Positions 52,301 through 60,639 of a DNA stretch of 64,000 nucleotides are shown here, one piece after another (position 1 is the stretch's first letter; each line of letters starts with the position of its first letter). The stretch is from Microbacterium trichothecenolyticum (lineage in GTDB: Bacteria > Actinomycetota > Actinomycetes > Actinomycetales > Microbacteriaceae). Under the pieces are notes generated by a model. It was not told where the DNA came from and did not search any database. It worked only from the letters and a program-made list of their open reading frames with translations. Both the position numbers and the translations under genes were made by a program. The stretch lies in the NCBI RefSeq assembly GCF_030818955.1, contig NZ_JAUTBF010000001.1, forward strand, positions 3,038,001 to 3,102,000. Direction: 5' to 3'.

Positions 52301-52870
52301 GCGCGCGAGAACCAGCACATGATCGTGTCTGAGGTCGAGATCCTCGCCGATGCGCCGGCGCCGGCCGGTGTCGCCGACCTGGCGCGGCTGACCGTGGGCG
52401 ACGCCGCGGTCGCCGACTTCGACCCGGCGAGCACGGAGTACGCCGTGGCGCTCGAGGGCGACACGCTTGCGCGGGTGTACGCGCTCCCGGTCGACGAGGA
52501 CGCGGCCGTCGAGATCACGCAGCCCCAGGATGCCGCGGGCACCGGCACCGTCCGGGTCACGGCTCCCGACGGGACGGTGCGCGTATACACGGTCGTTGTG
52601 ACCCTCGCGGCGCCGGGCGAACCGGGGACCCCGGGTGAGCCGGGGACCCCGGGTGAGCCGGGGACCCCGGGTGAGCCGAATCGGCCCGGAGGTCCGGATC
52701 AGTCCGGCGGTGGCGCCGACTCGGGTCAGGGACGGGGCTCTGACCGCGGGAACCTGGCATCCACCGGTCAGGACGTGACGGGCATGATCGTCCCCATCGG
52801 TGCGGCCGCGCTGCTGCTGGCACTCGGCGGGATCCTGGTCGTGCTCACCCGGCGGCGGGCCCGGGTGTGA
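49316..52870 (+). CDS. Cell-wall-anchored GH30 endo-beta-1,6-galactanase-like multidomain enzyme
   Basis: A 1184-residue exported enzyme. A signal peptide (about 1-33, ending in APPPARA) precedes a GH30 barrel that opens FEGWGTSLVWFANATGNYP, as in subfamily-5 endo-beta-1,6-galactanases. Glu239 in DPFNEPNTNYW is the likely acid/base and Glu350 in LWMSEVEGNW the nucleophile. After a beta domain, there is a ricin-type lectin-like region (about 560-710), Ig-like segments (about 720-870), a discoidin/F5/8-like segment NVAPDSTPAASYTESGYG (about 880-1015), a cadherin-like strand pair, and GEPGTP repeats. Then come LASTG (1147-1151), a membrane helix and RRRARV, a class E sortase signal. It should cleave type II arabinogalactan at the cell surface. 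Exact specificity is inferred. Confidence 0.87.
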   Translation: MTSRVLSFACAAALVAGALTAGAAAAPPPARAADAPEAVRITPNPASATAAFEGWGTSLVWFANATGNYPADVRQKLFDAVFGDEGLNLNIARYNVGGGNATDVPPYLRAGGAVPGFWNPDLPATDADGEITSTYADRDRYRDAWNPDDPAHYDFAADSAQRWWLDALTDKVTHWEAFSNSPPYFLTDSGFVSGGINDATSEQLASADMEKFAGYLVTVVDELEKAHGIRFDTIDPFNEPNTNYWSTRIEDGQQWPSGGRQEGAHVGPERQDEMIRALSARLDRDDTTTDAVISAMDETNPGIFARNWNTWSDAARDAVDQLNVHTYGTGGRPVVRDIAKAADKPLWMSEVEGNWTDTSRGFVTNDIENGLGMASHIVGDLRELEPEAWVFWQPVEDLYNMEKVERLNWGSVFIDFDCNADGLSERRIADGDADPSCQVLTNEKFNTVRNFTHYIQPGDRLMATNDANSTAAIDADGQGASIVHVNAGDTEQIVDVDLSRFGEIAEGATVTPIVTTQSTAEEPTVNALRAGEPVAVDAASGVARLTIPAKSVVTFEVEGVSGVAADAPAFRDGDTVQLVGVQSGLALNGDTDLTIEADATTPGAARAQGWTVRTIDGAGTNRHRFTLENGDGLFLASRDGGTALVETNAAAAADDPATQWMASTLDGSTYSVLNVAAERVLDVGGESRDAGAGVGLWTSNGAGNQTWRLVSTTAVGVDPVSVATAVGTAPVLPDTVTVRYAGGVGRAAPVAWNTDGIDVGTAGTVTVPGTAADVFGATVAATAQVEVGTFTATRPRSVTVVAGIALAAVQAQADDTVLAELRPSGAGYAVPVTWSWNDIDDAAFAEPGTVEVAGTTEGGLDARLAVIVTAAVARNVAPDSTPAASYTESGYGVERTINGGTSDKGWSNWRPDAKNAEDTLTYALAAPEAVRGVAVQFFRDGGPSWADTLRVDHRLDAGAWIAGEPVTVPTPSQGAPRVEVPIDGARADEVRVVLTARENQHMIVSEVEILADAPAPAGVADLARLTVGDAAVADFDPASTEYAVALEGDTLARVYALPVDEDAAVEITQPQDAAGTGTVRVTAPDGTVRVYTVVVTLAAPGEPGTPGEPGTPGEPGTPGEPNRPGGPDQSGGGADSGQGRGSDRGNLASTGQDVTGMIVPIGAAALLLALGGILVVLTRRRARV
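52622..52675 (+). repeat. Three exact 18-bp tandem repeats in the GH30 gene
   Basis: CCGGGGACCCCGGGTGAG occurs three times in a row and encodes a Gly-Glu-Pro-Gly-Thr-Pro linker that spans the cell wall before the sorting signal. Such repeats can vary in copy number between strains. Confidence 0.9.
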
Positions 52871-52873
52871 GCC

Positions 52874-52909
52874 TGTGCGGTCCGCTGCCGAAGCGCGGCG
52901 GACCGCACA
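52874..52909 (+). terminator. Terminator hairpin after the GH30 gene
   Basis: TGTGCGGTCCGC and GCGGACCGCACA form a perfect 12-bp stem with a 12-base loop, three bases after the GH30 stop. Confidence 0.78.
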
Positions 52910-53047
52910 TCGCGACGCGCGCCCCGACCCCGTCGGAGACGGCCGAAGTCTTCGCTGGCATCTCCCGCACATCCGTGCAAGCCCGCTCCTTCCCGCTCGG
53001 GCAGGGGGAGGATGGATGCATCCGCATCGACCCTCCTGAGGAGACCC

Positions 53048-54094
53048 ATGCACGTCAATGCCTACGCGGCGTCCTCCGCGACCTCCCCCCTCGAGCCCAC
53101 GACCATCGAGCGCCGCGAGGTCGGCCCGAAGGACGTCCTCATCGACATCGCCTACGCCGGCATCTGCCACTCCGACATCCACACCATCCGCGGCGAGTGG
53201 GGCGAGGTGCCCTACCCCCTGACCGTCGGCCACGAGATCGTCGGAACGGTCGCCGAGGTCGGCTCGGATGTGACGAAGCACAAGGTCGGCGACCGTGTCG
53301 GCGTCGGCTGCATGGTCAACTCGTGCCGCGAGTGCGAGAACTGCCAGGCGGGCGAGGAGCAGTACTGCCTGAAGGGCAACATCGGCACCTACGGTGCGAA
53401 AGACGTCGACGGCACCATCACGCAGGGCGGGTACAGCGAGAAGGTCGTCGTCGACGAGGACTTCGTGCTGCGCGTTCCCGAGGCGATCCCCTACGACAAG
53501 GCCGCCCCGCTGCTGTGCGCCGGCATCACCACCTACTCGCCGCTGCACCACTGGAACGCCGGTCCCGGTAAGAAGGTCGCGGTGGTCGGCCTCGGCGGTC
53601 TCGGTCACATGGCCGTGAAGATCGCGCACGCCATGGGCGCTGAGGTGACGGTCCTGTCGCAGACGCTCAGTAAGAAGGACGACGGCCTGAAGATGGGCGC
53701 CGACCACTACTACGCCACGAAGGACGAAGAGACCTTCTCGAAGCTCAAGAACACGTTCGACCTCATCGTCAACACCGTCAGCGCCCCGCTCGAGCTCAAG
53801 CAGTACCTGGGCCTGCTCGCCCGCAACGGCACGATGGTCAACGTCGGCGCCCCGCCCGAGCCGTTGCCCATCGAGGTGTTCACGCTGTTCGCGAACCGCC
53901 GCTCGTTCGCAGGCTCCGGCATCGGCGGCATCCAGGAGACCCAGGAGATGCTCGACTTCTGCGCCGAGCACGGCATCGCGCCCGAGACCGAGCTGATCTC
54001 GGCCGACAAGATCAACGAGGCGTACGAGCGCGTGCTCAACAGCGACGTGCGCTACCGCTTCGTCATCGACGCGAAGACCTTCGCCCCGGCCTGA
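53048..54094 (+). CDS. Zinc-dependent NAD(P) alcohol dehydrogenase (YahK/cinnamyl-alcohol type)
   Basis: A 348-residue medium-chain dehydrogenase. Catalytic zinc ligands Cys40 ([10 protein letters not shown]) and His62 (TVGHEIVG) are present. The structural zinc site is [15 protein letters not shown], and the cofactor loop is [29 protein letters not shown] and the overall pattern place it with broad-specificity aldehyde reductases of the CAD/YahK group. ATG 53048 follows CCTGAGGAGACCC. It probably reduces aldehydes with NADPH. It is a single gene with its own terminator; no link to the galactan locus is evident. Confidence 0.92.
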   Translation: MHVNAYAASSATSPLEPTTIERREVGPKDVLIDIAYAGICHSDIHTIRGEWGEVPYPLTVGHEIVGTVAEVGSDVTKHKVGDRVGVGCMVNSCRECENCQAGEEQYCLKGNIGTYGAKDVDGTITQGGYSEKVVVDEDFVLRVPEAIPYDKAAPLLCAGITTYSPLHHWNAGPGKKVAVVGLGGLGHMAVKIAHAMGAEVTVLSQTLSKKDDGLKMGADHYYATKDEETFSKLKNTFDLIVNTVSAPLELKQYLGLLARNGTMVNVGAPPEPLPIEVFTLFANRRSFAGSGIGGIQETQEMLDFCAEHGIAPETELISADKINEAYERVLNSDVRYRFVIDAKTFAPA

Positions 54095-54108
54095 CCCGCG
54101 GTTGCACC

Positions 54109-54138
54109 GGCCCCGGCATTCTCCCGAGCGCCGGGGCC
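54109..54138 (+). terminator. Terminator hairpin after the alcohol dehydrogenase gene
   Basis: GGCCCCGGC and GCCGGGGCC pair as a 9-bp stem around a 12-base loop, 15 bases after the stop. Confidence 0.7.
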
Positions 54139-54213
54139 ATGTCGTGTGCGCGGGGCGTGGGCGGGGTGTGGGCTGGGTGTGGCGTGGCGTGGGCGGGGCG
54201 TGCGTCACTCCCC

Positions 54214-54282
54214 GGCATAAACGCGATTCACGCGCATAAACGCGCTGTCCTCGTGTTTATGCGCGCGGATGCCGTTTATACG
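54214..54282 (+). repeat. 69-bp ATAAACGC palindromic element, copy 3
   Basis: It begins GGCATAAACGC, contains GCATAAACGCGCTGTCC and GTGTTTATGCGCGCGGAT, and ends CGTTTATACG. It aligns without gaps to copies 1 and 2. GGCGT-rich low-complexity sequence precedes it. It lies between convergent alcohol dehydrogenase and pgm genes; the rest of that gap holds only the two terminators. Confidence 0.85.
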
Positions 54283-54487
54283 TGCGCCCCGGGCGCGGGC
54301 CGCCCCGTCCCACACCCGGGCCCGCCCGCCCCCGATTCGCCGCAGGCCCTGGCCCGTCTTGCGGAGTTCGCCGGTGACACGCCGGCTCACAGGCCCCGGA
54401 TGCCGACGTGTTGCCACCGAGTCCGCGTGACGGCCCAACCCATCCGACCCACCCGATCCGCCTCATCCGACCCGCTCGCCCACACGA

Positions 54488-54518
54488 AAGCGGCGCCGCC
54501 CCGAGGGCGACGCCGCTT
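54488..54518 (-). terminator. Terminator hairpin after pgm
   Basis: AAGCGGCGCCGCCC and GGGCGACGCCGCTT form a 14-bp stem with one mismatch and a CGA loop, ten bases after the pgm stop on the minus strand. Confidence 0.75.
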
Positions 54519-54528
54519 GGCGAAACCG

Positions 54529-56175
54529 TCAGGCCTGGCCCAACGCAGCCGACACGACCGCGCGGGCCTCTTCCTGCACATCGCGCAGGTGCTCCTCACC
54601 GCGGAGCGACTCGGCGTACAGCTTGTAGACGTCCTCCGTGCCGGAGGGGCGGGCGGCGAACCACGCCGACTCGGTCTGCACCTTGAGGCCGCCGATCGCC
54701 GCGCCGTTGCCGGGGGCGTGCGACAGCTTCGCGGTGATCGGCTCACCGGCGAGCTCGGTGGCGGTCACGGCATCCGGAGACAGCTTCGACAGCGCCGACT
54801 TCTGCGCGGGCGAGGCGGGCGCGTCGACGCGCTGGTAGGCCGAGGCGCCGAACTCCGCCTCGAGCTCGGCGTAGCGCTGCGAGGGCGTCTTGCCGGTGAC
54901 GGCGAGGATCTCGGCGGCGAGCAGGCAGAGCAGGATGCCGTCCTTGTCGGTCGTCCAGACCGTTCCGTCTTTTCGGAGGAAGGACGCTCCGGCAGATTCC
55001 TCACCGCCGAAGGCGACGGAGCCGTCGAGCAGGCCCGGCACGAACCACTTGAAGCCCACCGGGACCTCGAGCAGCTGCCGCCCGAGCGAGGCGGCGACAC
55101 GGTCGATGATCATCGACGACACGAGCGTCTTGCCCACGGCGGCGTCCGTCGGCCAGCCCGGACGGTGCGAGAAGACGTAGTCGATCGCGACGGCCAGGTA
55201 GTGGTTGGGGTTCATCAGCCCGGCGTCGGGGGTGACGATGCCGTGCCGGTCGGCGTCGGCGTCGTTGCCGGTGAGGATGTCGTACTCGGCGCGGGCGGCG
55301 ACGAGGGATGCCATGGCCGACGGCGACGACGGATCCATGCGGATCTTCTCGTCCCAGTCGAGCGTCATGAACTTCCACGTCGGGTCGACCTCGGGGTTCA
55401 CGACCGTGAGGTCGAGGCCGTAGACCTCGGCGATGAGCGCCCAGTACTCCACCGACGCCCCGCCCAGCGGGTCGGCGCCGATGCGTACGCCCGCGTTCTT
55501 GATCGCGTCGATGTCGATGATGGATGCCAGATCCCGCACGTACGCGTCGCGGAAGTCGTACTGGCCGAGGCCGTCGAGGTCGATGTCGGCGTGCGGGGTG
55601 CGTTTGACGCCCTCGAGGCCCGCGGTGATGAGCTGGTTCGCGCGGTCGGCGATCCAGCCGGTGGCGTCGGTGTCGGCGGGGCCGCCGTGCGGGGGGTTGT
55701 ATTTGAAGCCGCCGTCGCGCGGCGGGTTGTGCGAGGGTGTGACGACGATGCCGTCGGCGCGGCCCGGGTCATCGCTCGCGCGACCCTTGTTGTAGGTGAG
55801 GATCGCGTGGCTGAGCGCGGGGGTCGGCACCCACGAATCGCGCGCGTCGACGCGCACGTCCACACCGTTCGCGACGAGCACCTCGATCGCGCTGCGCTCG
55901 GCGGGAAGCGAGAGCCCGTGCGTGTCGCGGCCCAGGAACAGCGGGCCGGTGATGCCCTGCGCCGCCCGGTAGTCGACGATGGCCTGCGTGGTGGCGAGGA
56001 TGTGGTCCTCGTTGAAGCTGGTGCTCAACGATGAGCCCCGGTGACCGCTGGTGCCGAAGGCGACGCGCTGCTCGGGCACCGTGGCATCCGGCTTGCGGTC
56101 GTAATACGCGGCGATCAGGTCGTCGATGTCGATGAGATCGGATGCCTCGGCGGGCTGTCCTGCGCGACTGCTCAT
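54529..56175 (-). CDS. pgm: Alpha-D-glucose phosphate-specific phosphoglucomutase
   Basis: A 548-residue phosphohexomutase of normal length. [21 protein letters not shown] is the hallmark N-terminal segment. The phosphoserine is Ser148 in [13 protein letters not shown], the magnesium loop is [10 protein letters not shown], the sugar-binding loop [11 protein letters not shown] and the phosphate-binding loop [16 protein letters not shown]. It interconverts glucose-1-phosphate and glucose-6-phosphate and so completes the Leloir pathway from galactose, besides serving glycogen and wall precursors. A CAGACT box six bases before ATG 56175 suggests a leaderless transcript. Confidence 0.96.
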   Translation of the reverse strand: MSSRAGQPAEASDLIDIDDLIAAYYDRKPDATVPEQRVAFGTSGHRGSSLSTSFNEDHILATTQAIVDYRAAQGITGPLFLGRDTHGLSLPAERSAIEVLVANGVDVRVDARDSWVPTPALSHAILTYNKGRASDDPGRADGIVVTPSHNPPRDGGFKYNPPHGGPADTDATGWIADRANQLITAGLEGVKRTPHADIDLDGLGQYDFRDAYVRDLASIIDIDAIKNAGVRIGADPLGGASVEYWALIAEVYGLDLTVVNPEVDPTWKFMTLDWDEKIRMDPSSPSAMASLVAARAEYDILTGNDADADRHGIVTPDAGLMNPNHYLAVAIDYVFSHRPGWPTDAAVGKTLVSSMIIDRVAASLGRQLLEVPVGFKWFVPGLLDGSVAFGGEESAGASFLRKDGTVWTTDKDGILLCLLAAEILAVTGKTPSQRYAELEAEFGASAYQRVDAPASPAQKSALSKLSPDAVTATELAGEPITAKLSHAPGNGAAIGGLKVQTESAWFAARPSGTEDVYKLYAESLRGEEHLRDVQEEARAVVSAALGQA

Positions 56176-56331
56176 GCGCCCAGTCTGCCCGCTCCCTCCG
56201 ACATGCGCACACGCTGTGACGCATTCTGGGTGAATCCGTCGCCCGCCGAGACGCGGTCTATACAGCGCGGGCTGACCGGCCAGGCTGGAGGACGTGGTTT
56301 TTCACCCCATCCACTCGAATACGTCATACTC

Positions 56332-56991
56332 ATGGCCATGGAGCCCCAGGGTGGCGTGCGGATCGCGATCGTCGACGATCACGAACTGGTCGCCCTCGCG
56401 GTGCAGAACCTGCTCGCCGATGCCGAGGGCCTGACGTTCGCGCGCCACGCCGACGGCGTCGCCGAACTGGTCTCCCGCGCGCGAGACGCCGATCTGGTCC
56501 TGCTGGATCTCAGCCTGCGCGACGGGTCCACCCCCGCCGAGAATGTCGCCTCACTGCGCCGATGGGGTGCGCACGTACTCGTCCTCACCTCCGGTGAGGA
56601 CCCCTTCCTCGTGCGGGCCGCGTCCCGCGCCGACGTCGCGGGCATCGTCCGCAAGTCCGCCCCACCGACCGCTCTTCTCGCCGCCATCACGGCGGCGGCC
56701 GCCGGCGAGCACGTCGCCACGACCGAGTGGGCCTCGGCCGTCGACGCGGATCCGCTGCTGCCGGGCGCGCCGCTGACCGCGCGCGAACGGGAGGTGCTGG
56801 CTCTCTACGCGTCGGGTCTGGGCGCTCGTGAGGTCGCGGCACAGCTTTTCATCTCCGAGAACACCGTCAACGACCATCTGCGGCGCATCCGCGCGGTATA
56901 CCAGATGCTCGGTCGGCCGGCTCCGTCGAAGGTCGAGCTCTACCAGCGCGGCATCGAGGACGGGTTCGTCCCCGGCCCTCGTCATGGGTGA
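56332..56991 (+). CDS. NarL/LuxR-type response regulator
   Basis: A 219-residue response regulator. The receiver has acidic Asp15-Asp16 (IAIVDDHELV), phosphoacceptor Asp59 in DLVLLDLSLRDG and Lys108 in GIVRKSAPP. The C-terminal LuxR helix-turn-helix reads PLTAREREVLALYASGLGAREVAAQLFISENTVNDHLRRI (in parts). ATG 56332 or 56338 is possible; neither has a good ribosome site, and TACGTC ends six bases before 56332. The histidine kinase gene begins inside its last codons, so it is the kinase's partner. Target genes are unknown. Confidence 0.9.
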   Translation: MAMEPQGGVRIAIVDDHELVALAVQNLLADAEGLTFARHADGVAELVSRARDADLVLLDLSLRDGSTPAENVASLRRWGAHVLVLTSGEDPFLVRAASRADVAGIVRKSAPPTALLAAITAAAAGEHVATTEWASAVDADPLLPGAPLTAREREVLALYASGLGAREVAAQLFISENTVNDHLRRIRAVYQMLGRPAPSKVELYQRGIEDGFVPGPRHG

Positions 56992-59128
56992 CGAGCGGTC
57001 GGGCGTCCGGGCGGCGCGCCTCGTCGTCATCCGCAGTGCCGCGTTCCTGGTCACCATCGTCGGCGCGGTCAACGCCGGGTTCCTCAGCCAGGGCCATCAA
57101 CAGGGCTTCCCCGTCTGGTACAACGTCATCGGCTGGGGCGCGGGCGCGATCACCCTCGGTGTGGGTGTCATCGCTCCCCTGCTGCGCCCCGCTGCTCTGC
57201 GTGTCGGCGCGGGGGCGGCGGCGGCGCTGTACGTCGTCTTCGTCGCGTTCTTCCCGCTCGCCGCGCACATCGGCCACGTCGAACGGATGCCGTGGCTGCT
57301 GACCGCGTCGAGTGCGGCGGTCGCCGCCGCCCTCGTCGCCGGCGGCACGCCGTGGGGCTGGGCCACGGTGCTGTTCGGCGCCTGCGCCGGGGTGGTCTAC
57401 CGGATCGGATTCGGCGGCTTCGACGTCGCCGGTGTCATCAACGACGCCCACGCGGTGCTGACAGCCGCGGTGATCTGCGTGCTGGGCGGGTACGTGCTCT
57501 CGGTCGGGCGCGGTCTCGACGACGCCGCCGCGTCGCGTCGCGAGGCCGGCTCTCGCGAGTACGCGGAGCGGGGCCGGCTGGCCGCCCACACGCGCACGGC
57601 GGCGATCGTGCACGACGAGGTCCTGGCGACGCTCGCACTGGCCGCGTCGCCACTGCCCGTGCCGGTGGATCGTCTGGCCGCGCAGGCGCGTCGCGCAGTG
57701 ACGATGGTGACGCGACTCGTCGACGACGACGCTGGGGAGCCCGTGCCCGTCGACCTGGCCGTCGCGGCCGAGGCACGCCGGGGCGCCGCCGCGTTCCTCC
57801 CGCCGACTCGGGGCGTGCCGCCGATGCCCGCCGCCGTTCGCGAGGCCCTGCTCGCCGCCACCCGCCAGGCCCTCGACAACGCGCGGCGACACGCTCCGGA
57901 TGCGCGCCGGTCGGTGAGCGTGCGGGTGGTCGGCGCCGGGGTCGAGGTCGAGATCGCCGACGAGGGTGGGGGCTTCGATCCCTCCCGCATCGCCGATGAC
58001 CGGCTGGGTATCCGCCAGAGCATCGTCGGCCGCATGTCGCGCGTGCCGGGTGGCCACGCCCACGTGGACTCCGCTCCGGGCGCGGGGACGCGGGTCGTGC
58101 TGTCGTGGGCAGCCGAGTCGTCGGCGGAGGTCACCGCGGTGGGGGATCGACGATCTCTGAGCCGCGGTGCGGCTGTCGTGACGGCGGCTTTCCTCGTGCT
58201 GCAGGTCGTCTGCGCCGTCGCGGCCGTGGTCGGGACGCCGTCGTCATGGCCGCGCCAGGTCGCGATCCTGATCCTCGTCCTCATCGCGGCCGAGGCGCTG
58301 CGGCGCTCCCCGGCGGTGGTCCCCTCGCGGGGCCGTTCCGCCCTCATCGTCGCCACCGTCGTCGTCGGAGTCATCGTGACCGTGGTCGCGGCGCCGACGA
58401 CGTACGGCGATCTCTGGCCGGTGGTGGCCCTCGCGTTCCTCTTGGTGGGGCTCGCGGTGCGCGGTCGCGCCGCCACGGCGCTCGCGGCGCTGGCGGTCGT
58501 CGTCGGGGCGGTCGTCGTCGGGGGCGTCGTCGATGGCGCGGCGCCGGGCCAGATCGTCACCGTCACGGCCCGGCCGGCACTCATCGTCATCATCACGACC
58601 ATGATGCTGCTCGTGGTGCGACGGATGCAGGGACGCATCGCCGCGCTGCACCGGGAGGCCGTGGCGGCTGCCGAGCAGCGGAGCTGGTCGCTCGGGGCCC
58701 GTGCGGAACTCGGCGAACGCACCGATGAGCTCGCCCGCACGGTCGTGCCCCTGCTGACGCGCATCGCCGAGGGGCGTGTCGCGTCCGAGGCCGACCGACG
58801 CGACTACGCGGCTCTCGAAGGAGCGCTGCGCGACGGGTTACGCGCGGGAGCGCTGGCACACGAGCCGCTTCGTCGTGCCGTCGCGCAGGCCCGAGGGCGC
58901 GGCGTCGACGTCGTCCTCCTCGACGACAGTGATCGTGTTCTCTCCGAGGCCGAGCTGCGCGCGGTCTCGGACTGGATGGTCGCCGCCGTCGCCGAGGCGC
59001 GACACAGCGTGGTCGGCCGGCTGCTGCCGCCCGGTCGCTCGACCGCCGCGAGCGTGACCGTCGACGGCCGTGCCCTCGTCTACGACGTGACCCGTCAGGG
59101 CTCAGAGAGCAGTTTCCACGGCGAGTAG
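56984..59128 (+). CDS. NarL-type sensor histidine kinase with second membrane and kinase-like module
   Basis: A 714-residue kinase, nearly double the usual size. Residues 10-172 hold about five helices, then the kinase core: His210 in TAAIVHDEVLATLALAA, N-box LDNARRHAPDA with Asn299, ADEGGGFDPSRIADDRLGI and APGAGTRVVLSW. Instead of ending there, a second block of about five helices spans 394-545, followed by 165 cytoplasmic residues (LGARAELGERTDELARTVVPLLTRIAEG, then VDVVLLDDSDRVLSEAELRAVSDWM) that look like a degenerate dimerisation/ATPase module lacking the histidine and G boxes. It overlaps the response regulator gene by eight bases and the convergent GH18 gene by 34 bases at its end. Confidence 0.85.
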   Translation: MGDERSGVRAARLVVIRSAAFLVTIVGAVNAGFLSQGHQQGFPVWYNVIGWGAGAITLGVGVIAPLLRPAALRVGAGAAAALYVVFVAFFPLAAHIGHVERMPWLLTASSAAVAAALVAGGTPWGWATVLFGACAGVVYRIGFGGFDVAGVINDAHAVLTAAVICVLGGYVLSVGRGLDDAAASRREAGSREYAERGRLAAHTRTAAIVHDEVLATLALAASPLPVPVDRLAAQARRAVTMVTRLVDDDAGEPVPVDLAVAAEARRGAAAFLPPTRGVPPMPAAVREALLAATRQALDNARRHAPDARRSVSVRVVGAGVEVEIADEGGGFDPSRIADDRLGIRQSIVGRMSRVPGGHAHVDSAPGAGTRVVLSWAAESSAEVTAVGDRRSLSRGAAVVTAAFLVLQVVCAVAAVVGTPSSWPRQVAILILVLIAAEALRRSPAVVPSRGRSALIVATVVVGVIVTVVAAPTTYGDLWPVVALAFLLVGLAVRGRAATALAALAVVVGAVVVGGVVDGAAPGQIVTVTARPALIVIITTMMLLVVRRMQGRIAALHREAVAAAEQRSWSLGARAELGERTDELARTVVPLLTRIAEGRVASEADRRDYAALEGALRDGLRAGALAHEPLRRAVAQARGRGVDVVLLDDSDRVLSEAELRAVSDWMVAAVAEARHSVVGRLLPPGRSTAASVTVDGRALVYDVTRQGSESSFHGE

Positions 59129-60639
59129 TCGCGGTCGGTCACGGAGCGGTCGGGCCGCTGTCCGCGTGACCACCATTTCGCCTCGTAGCCGGTGCCGTCG
59201 TACATCACCCGGTCGCCCTGGTTGTACAGCTCGCTCGCCGCCCATTCGGTATAAGTGCCCGCCGGGAGCGTCGGCAGCGCGAACGGCCGATCCGCGGCGA
59301 GGACAGGACCGATATACGTCCACGCCGAGGCGTCGGCATCCAGGGTCGGGTCGTCCGGCACGTCGCCGTCTTCGTTCCACCATTTCGACACGTAGACCGA
59401 TCCGTGCCAGACGACGAAGACGCCGGCGGAGTAGAACGACTGCGACGACCACACCGGGAAGGGGCTCGTCTCGGGGTCGTCCGCGATGCTCGGGGAGTCG
59501 CCGGTGGGCGCGGGCCGCCCGGAGGGGGTGCCGTCGCGCCCGTCTCCGAGCACCCCGGAGAACGTCTCGCCGGCCTGCTCGACTCCGCTGCACGACACCG
59601 ACACCGTACGCGGGTGCGGGTAGTTGCTGCCGCAGGTGCGGTCGCGGTTGAGCGACCACATCGACACGCGTTCGAGACCCGCCTCGTCGGCGAAGCGCGC
59701 GAGGGCGCGGGCATCGTCGAGGCTGAACACGTCGTGCGCGACATCGTTCTGACCGATCATGGGGGTGGCCCCCATGAGCGACCAGGCCCCTCCCGGCGGC
59801 GGCGGCACGTCGTGCTCCTGCCACGCCGTCTCGATCTGGGACGCGGTCGCCCGCAGGGAGCCGATCGAGAGGTCCGCCATCGACACGGAGCGGTCGTCGG
59901 CGTTGAAGTTCATGGTCATCGCATTCACCCCCGCGAGGTGCACGCCGGCATCCAGCATCGACGACACCTGGCCGAGCCCTTCGTCCGTGAGGCCGTCGGG
60001 TGCCACCGGCAGCGTGAGCCAGACGTCGAGCGGGGTGCCCTGCTCGGTGCGTTGGCGTTGCAGCTGGGCCACGGCCGCCGCCCGGCGTGCGGTCGTCTCG
60101 GCATCGTTCAGGGCGTCGCCTTCGATGTCGAGATCGATCACGTCGATGCCGTAGCGGTCGAGGACGAGACCGTAGGCCTGGGCGAGGGCGTCGACGGTGG
60201 TGCACGCGGCGGCCAGCTCGGTGTTGATCGCTCCGCCGAACGACACCGCGAGCGGACGCCCCTCCCGCCGCAGGCGCTCCACGCGTCGGTCGAGGTGGAA
60301 GCGGGATGCCGCGTCGTCGAGCGTGTACGCCTTGCCCCACGTCGGGGTGCACTCGTCGTCGCCGGCTGCCACCACGAAGGCGAGGATGACACCGCCCGGA
60401 CCCTGCGCCATCGTGCTGCGGGCGAGCTGCTCGCCGCTGTCGAGCGTGACGTCGTAGTATCCGGCGAACCAGCGGTCGGTGCCCGACGAGGCGGCAGGCG
60501 CCGTGAAGACGGGCACCACGGCGGCGGCGGCCCCGACGCCGACGACGACGAGCCCCGCGACCACGGTCAGCGCGATGCGCGCGAACGACAGGCGGCGCCC
60601 CGCGAAACGGGAGCGCGCCGGGGCGACGAGGGGCCTCAC
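59095..60639 (-). CDS. Membrane-anchored GH18 glycosidase with two CBM5/12 modules
   Basis: A 514-residue protein. An N-terminal signal anchor (ALTVVAGLVVVGVGAAAAVVPV, about 23-44, shown in parts) is followed by a GH18 barrel. The DxxDxDxE motif is complete (DVIDLDIE, Asp166 to Glu173), so it should be active on chitin-like or other GlcNAc polymers. Two chitin-binding-type modules end the protein: YSAGVFVVWHGSVYVSKWW and YNQGDRVMYDGTGYEAKWW. The GTG at 60639 overlaps the glycosyltransferase stop, so the enzyme is coupled to polymer synthesis. Its 3' end overlaps the histidine kinase gene by 34 bases on the opposite strand. Confidence 0.87.
   Translation of the reverse strand: MRPLVAPARSRFAGRRLSFARIALTVVAGLVVVGVGAAAAVVPVFTAPAASSGTDRWFAGYYDVTLDSGEQLARSTMAQGPGGVILAFVVAAGDDECTPTWGKAYTLDDAASRFHLDRRVERLRREGRPLAVSFGGAINTELAAACTTVDALAQAYGLVLDRYGIDVIDLDIEGDALNDAETTARRAAAVAQLQRQRTEQGTPLDVWLTLPVAPDGLTDEGLGQVSSMLDAGVHLAGVNAMTMNFNADDRSVSMADLSIGSLRATASQIETAWQEHDVPPPPGGAWSLMGATPMIGQNDVAHDVFSLDDARALARFADEAGLERVSMWSLNRDRTCGSNYPHPRTVSVSCSGVEQAGETFSGVLGDGRDGTPSGRPAPTGDSPSIADDPETSPFPVWSSQSFYSAGVFVVWHGSVYVSKWWNEDGDVPDDPTLDADASAWTYIGPVLAADRPFALPTLPAGTYTEWAASELYNQGDRVMYDGTGYEAKWWSRGQRPDRSVTDRDYSPWKLLSEP

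Noticed and set aside
49241..54208. A 1655-codon open frame on the minus strand across the GH30 and alcohol dehydrogenase genes
   Set aside because: It is antisense to two clear genes, and its Arg/Val/Gly/His-rich composition is the usual shadow of high-GC coding sequence. It has no recognisable motif.
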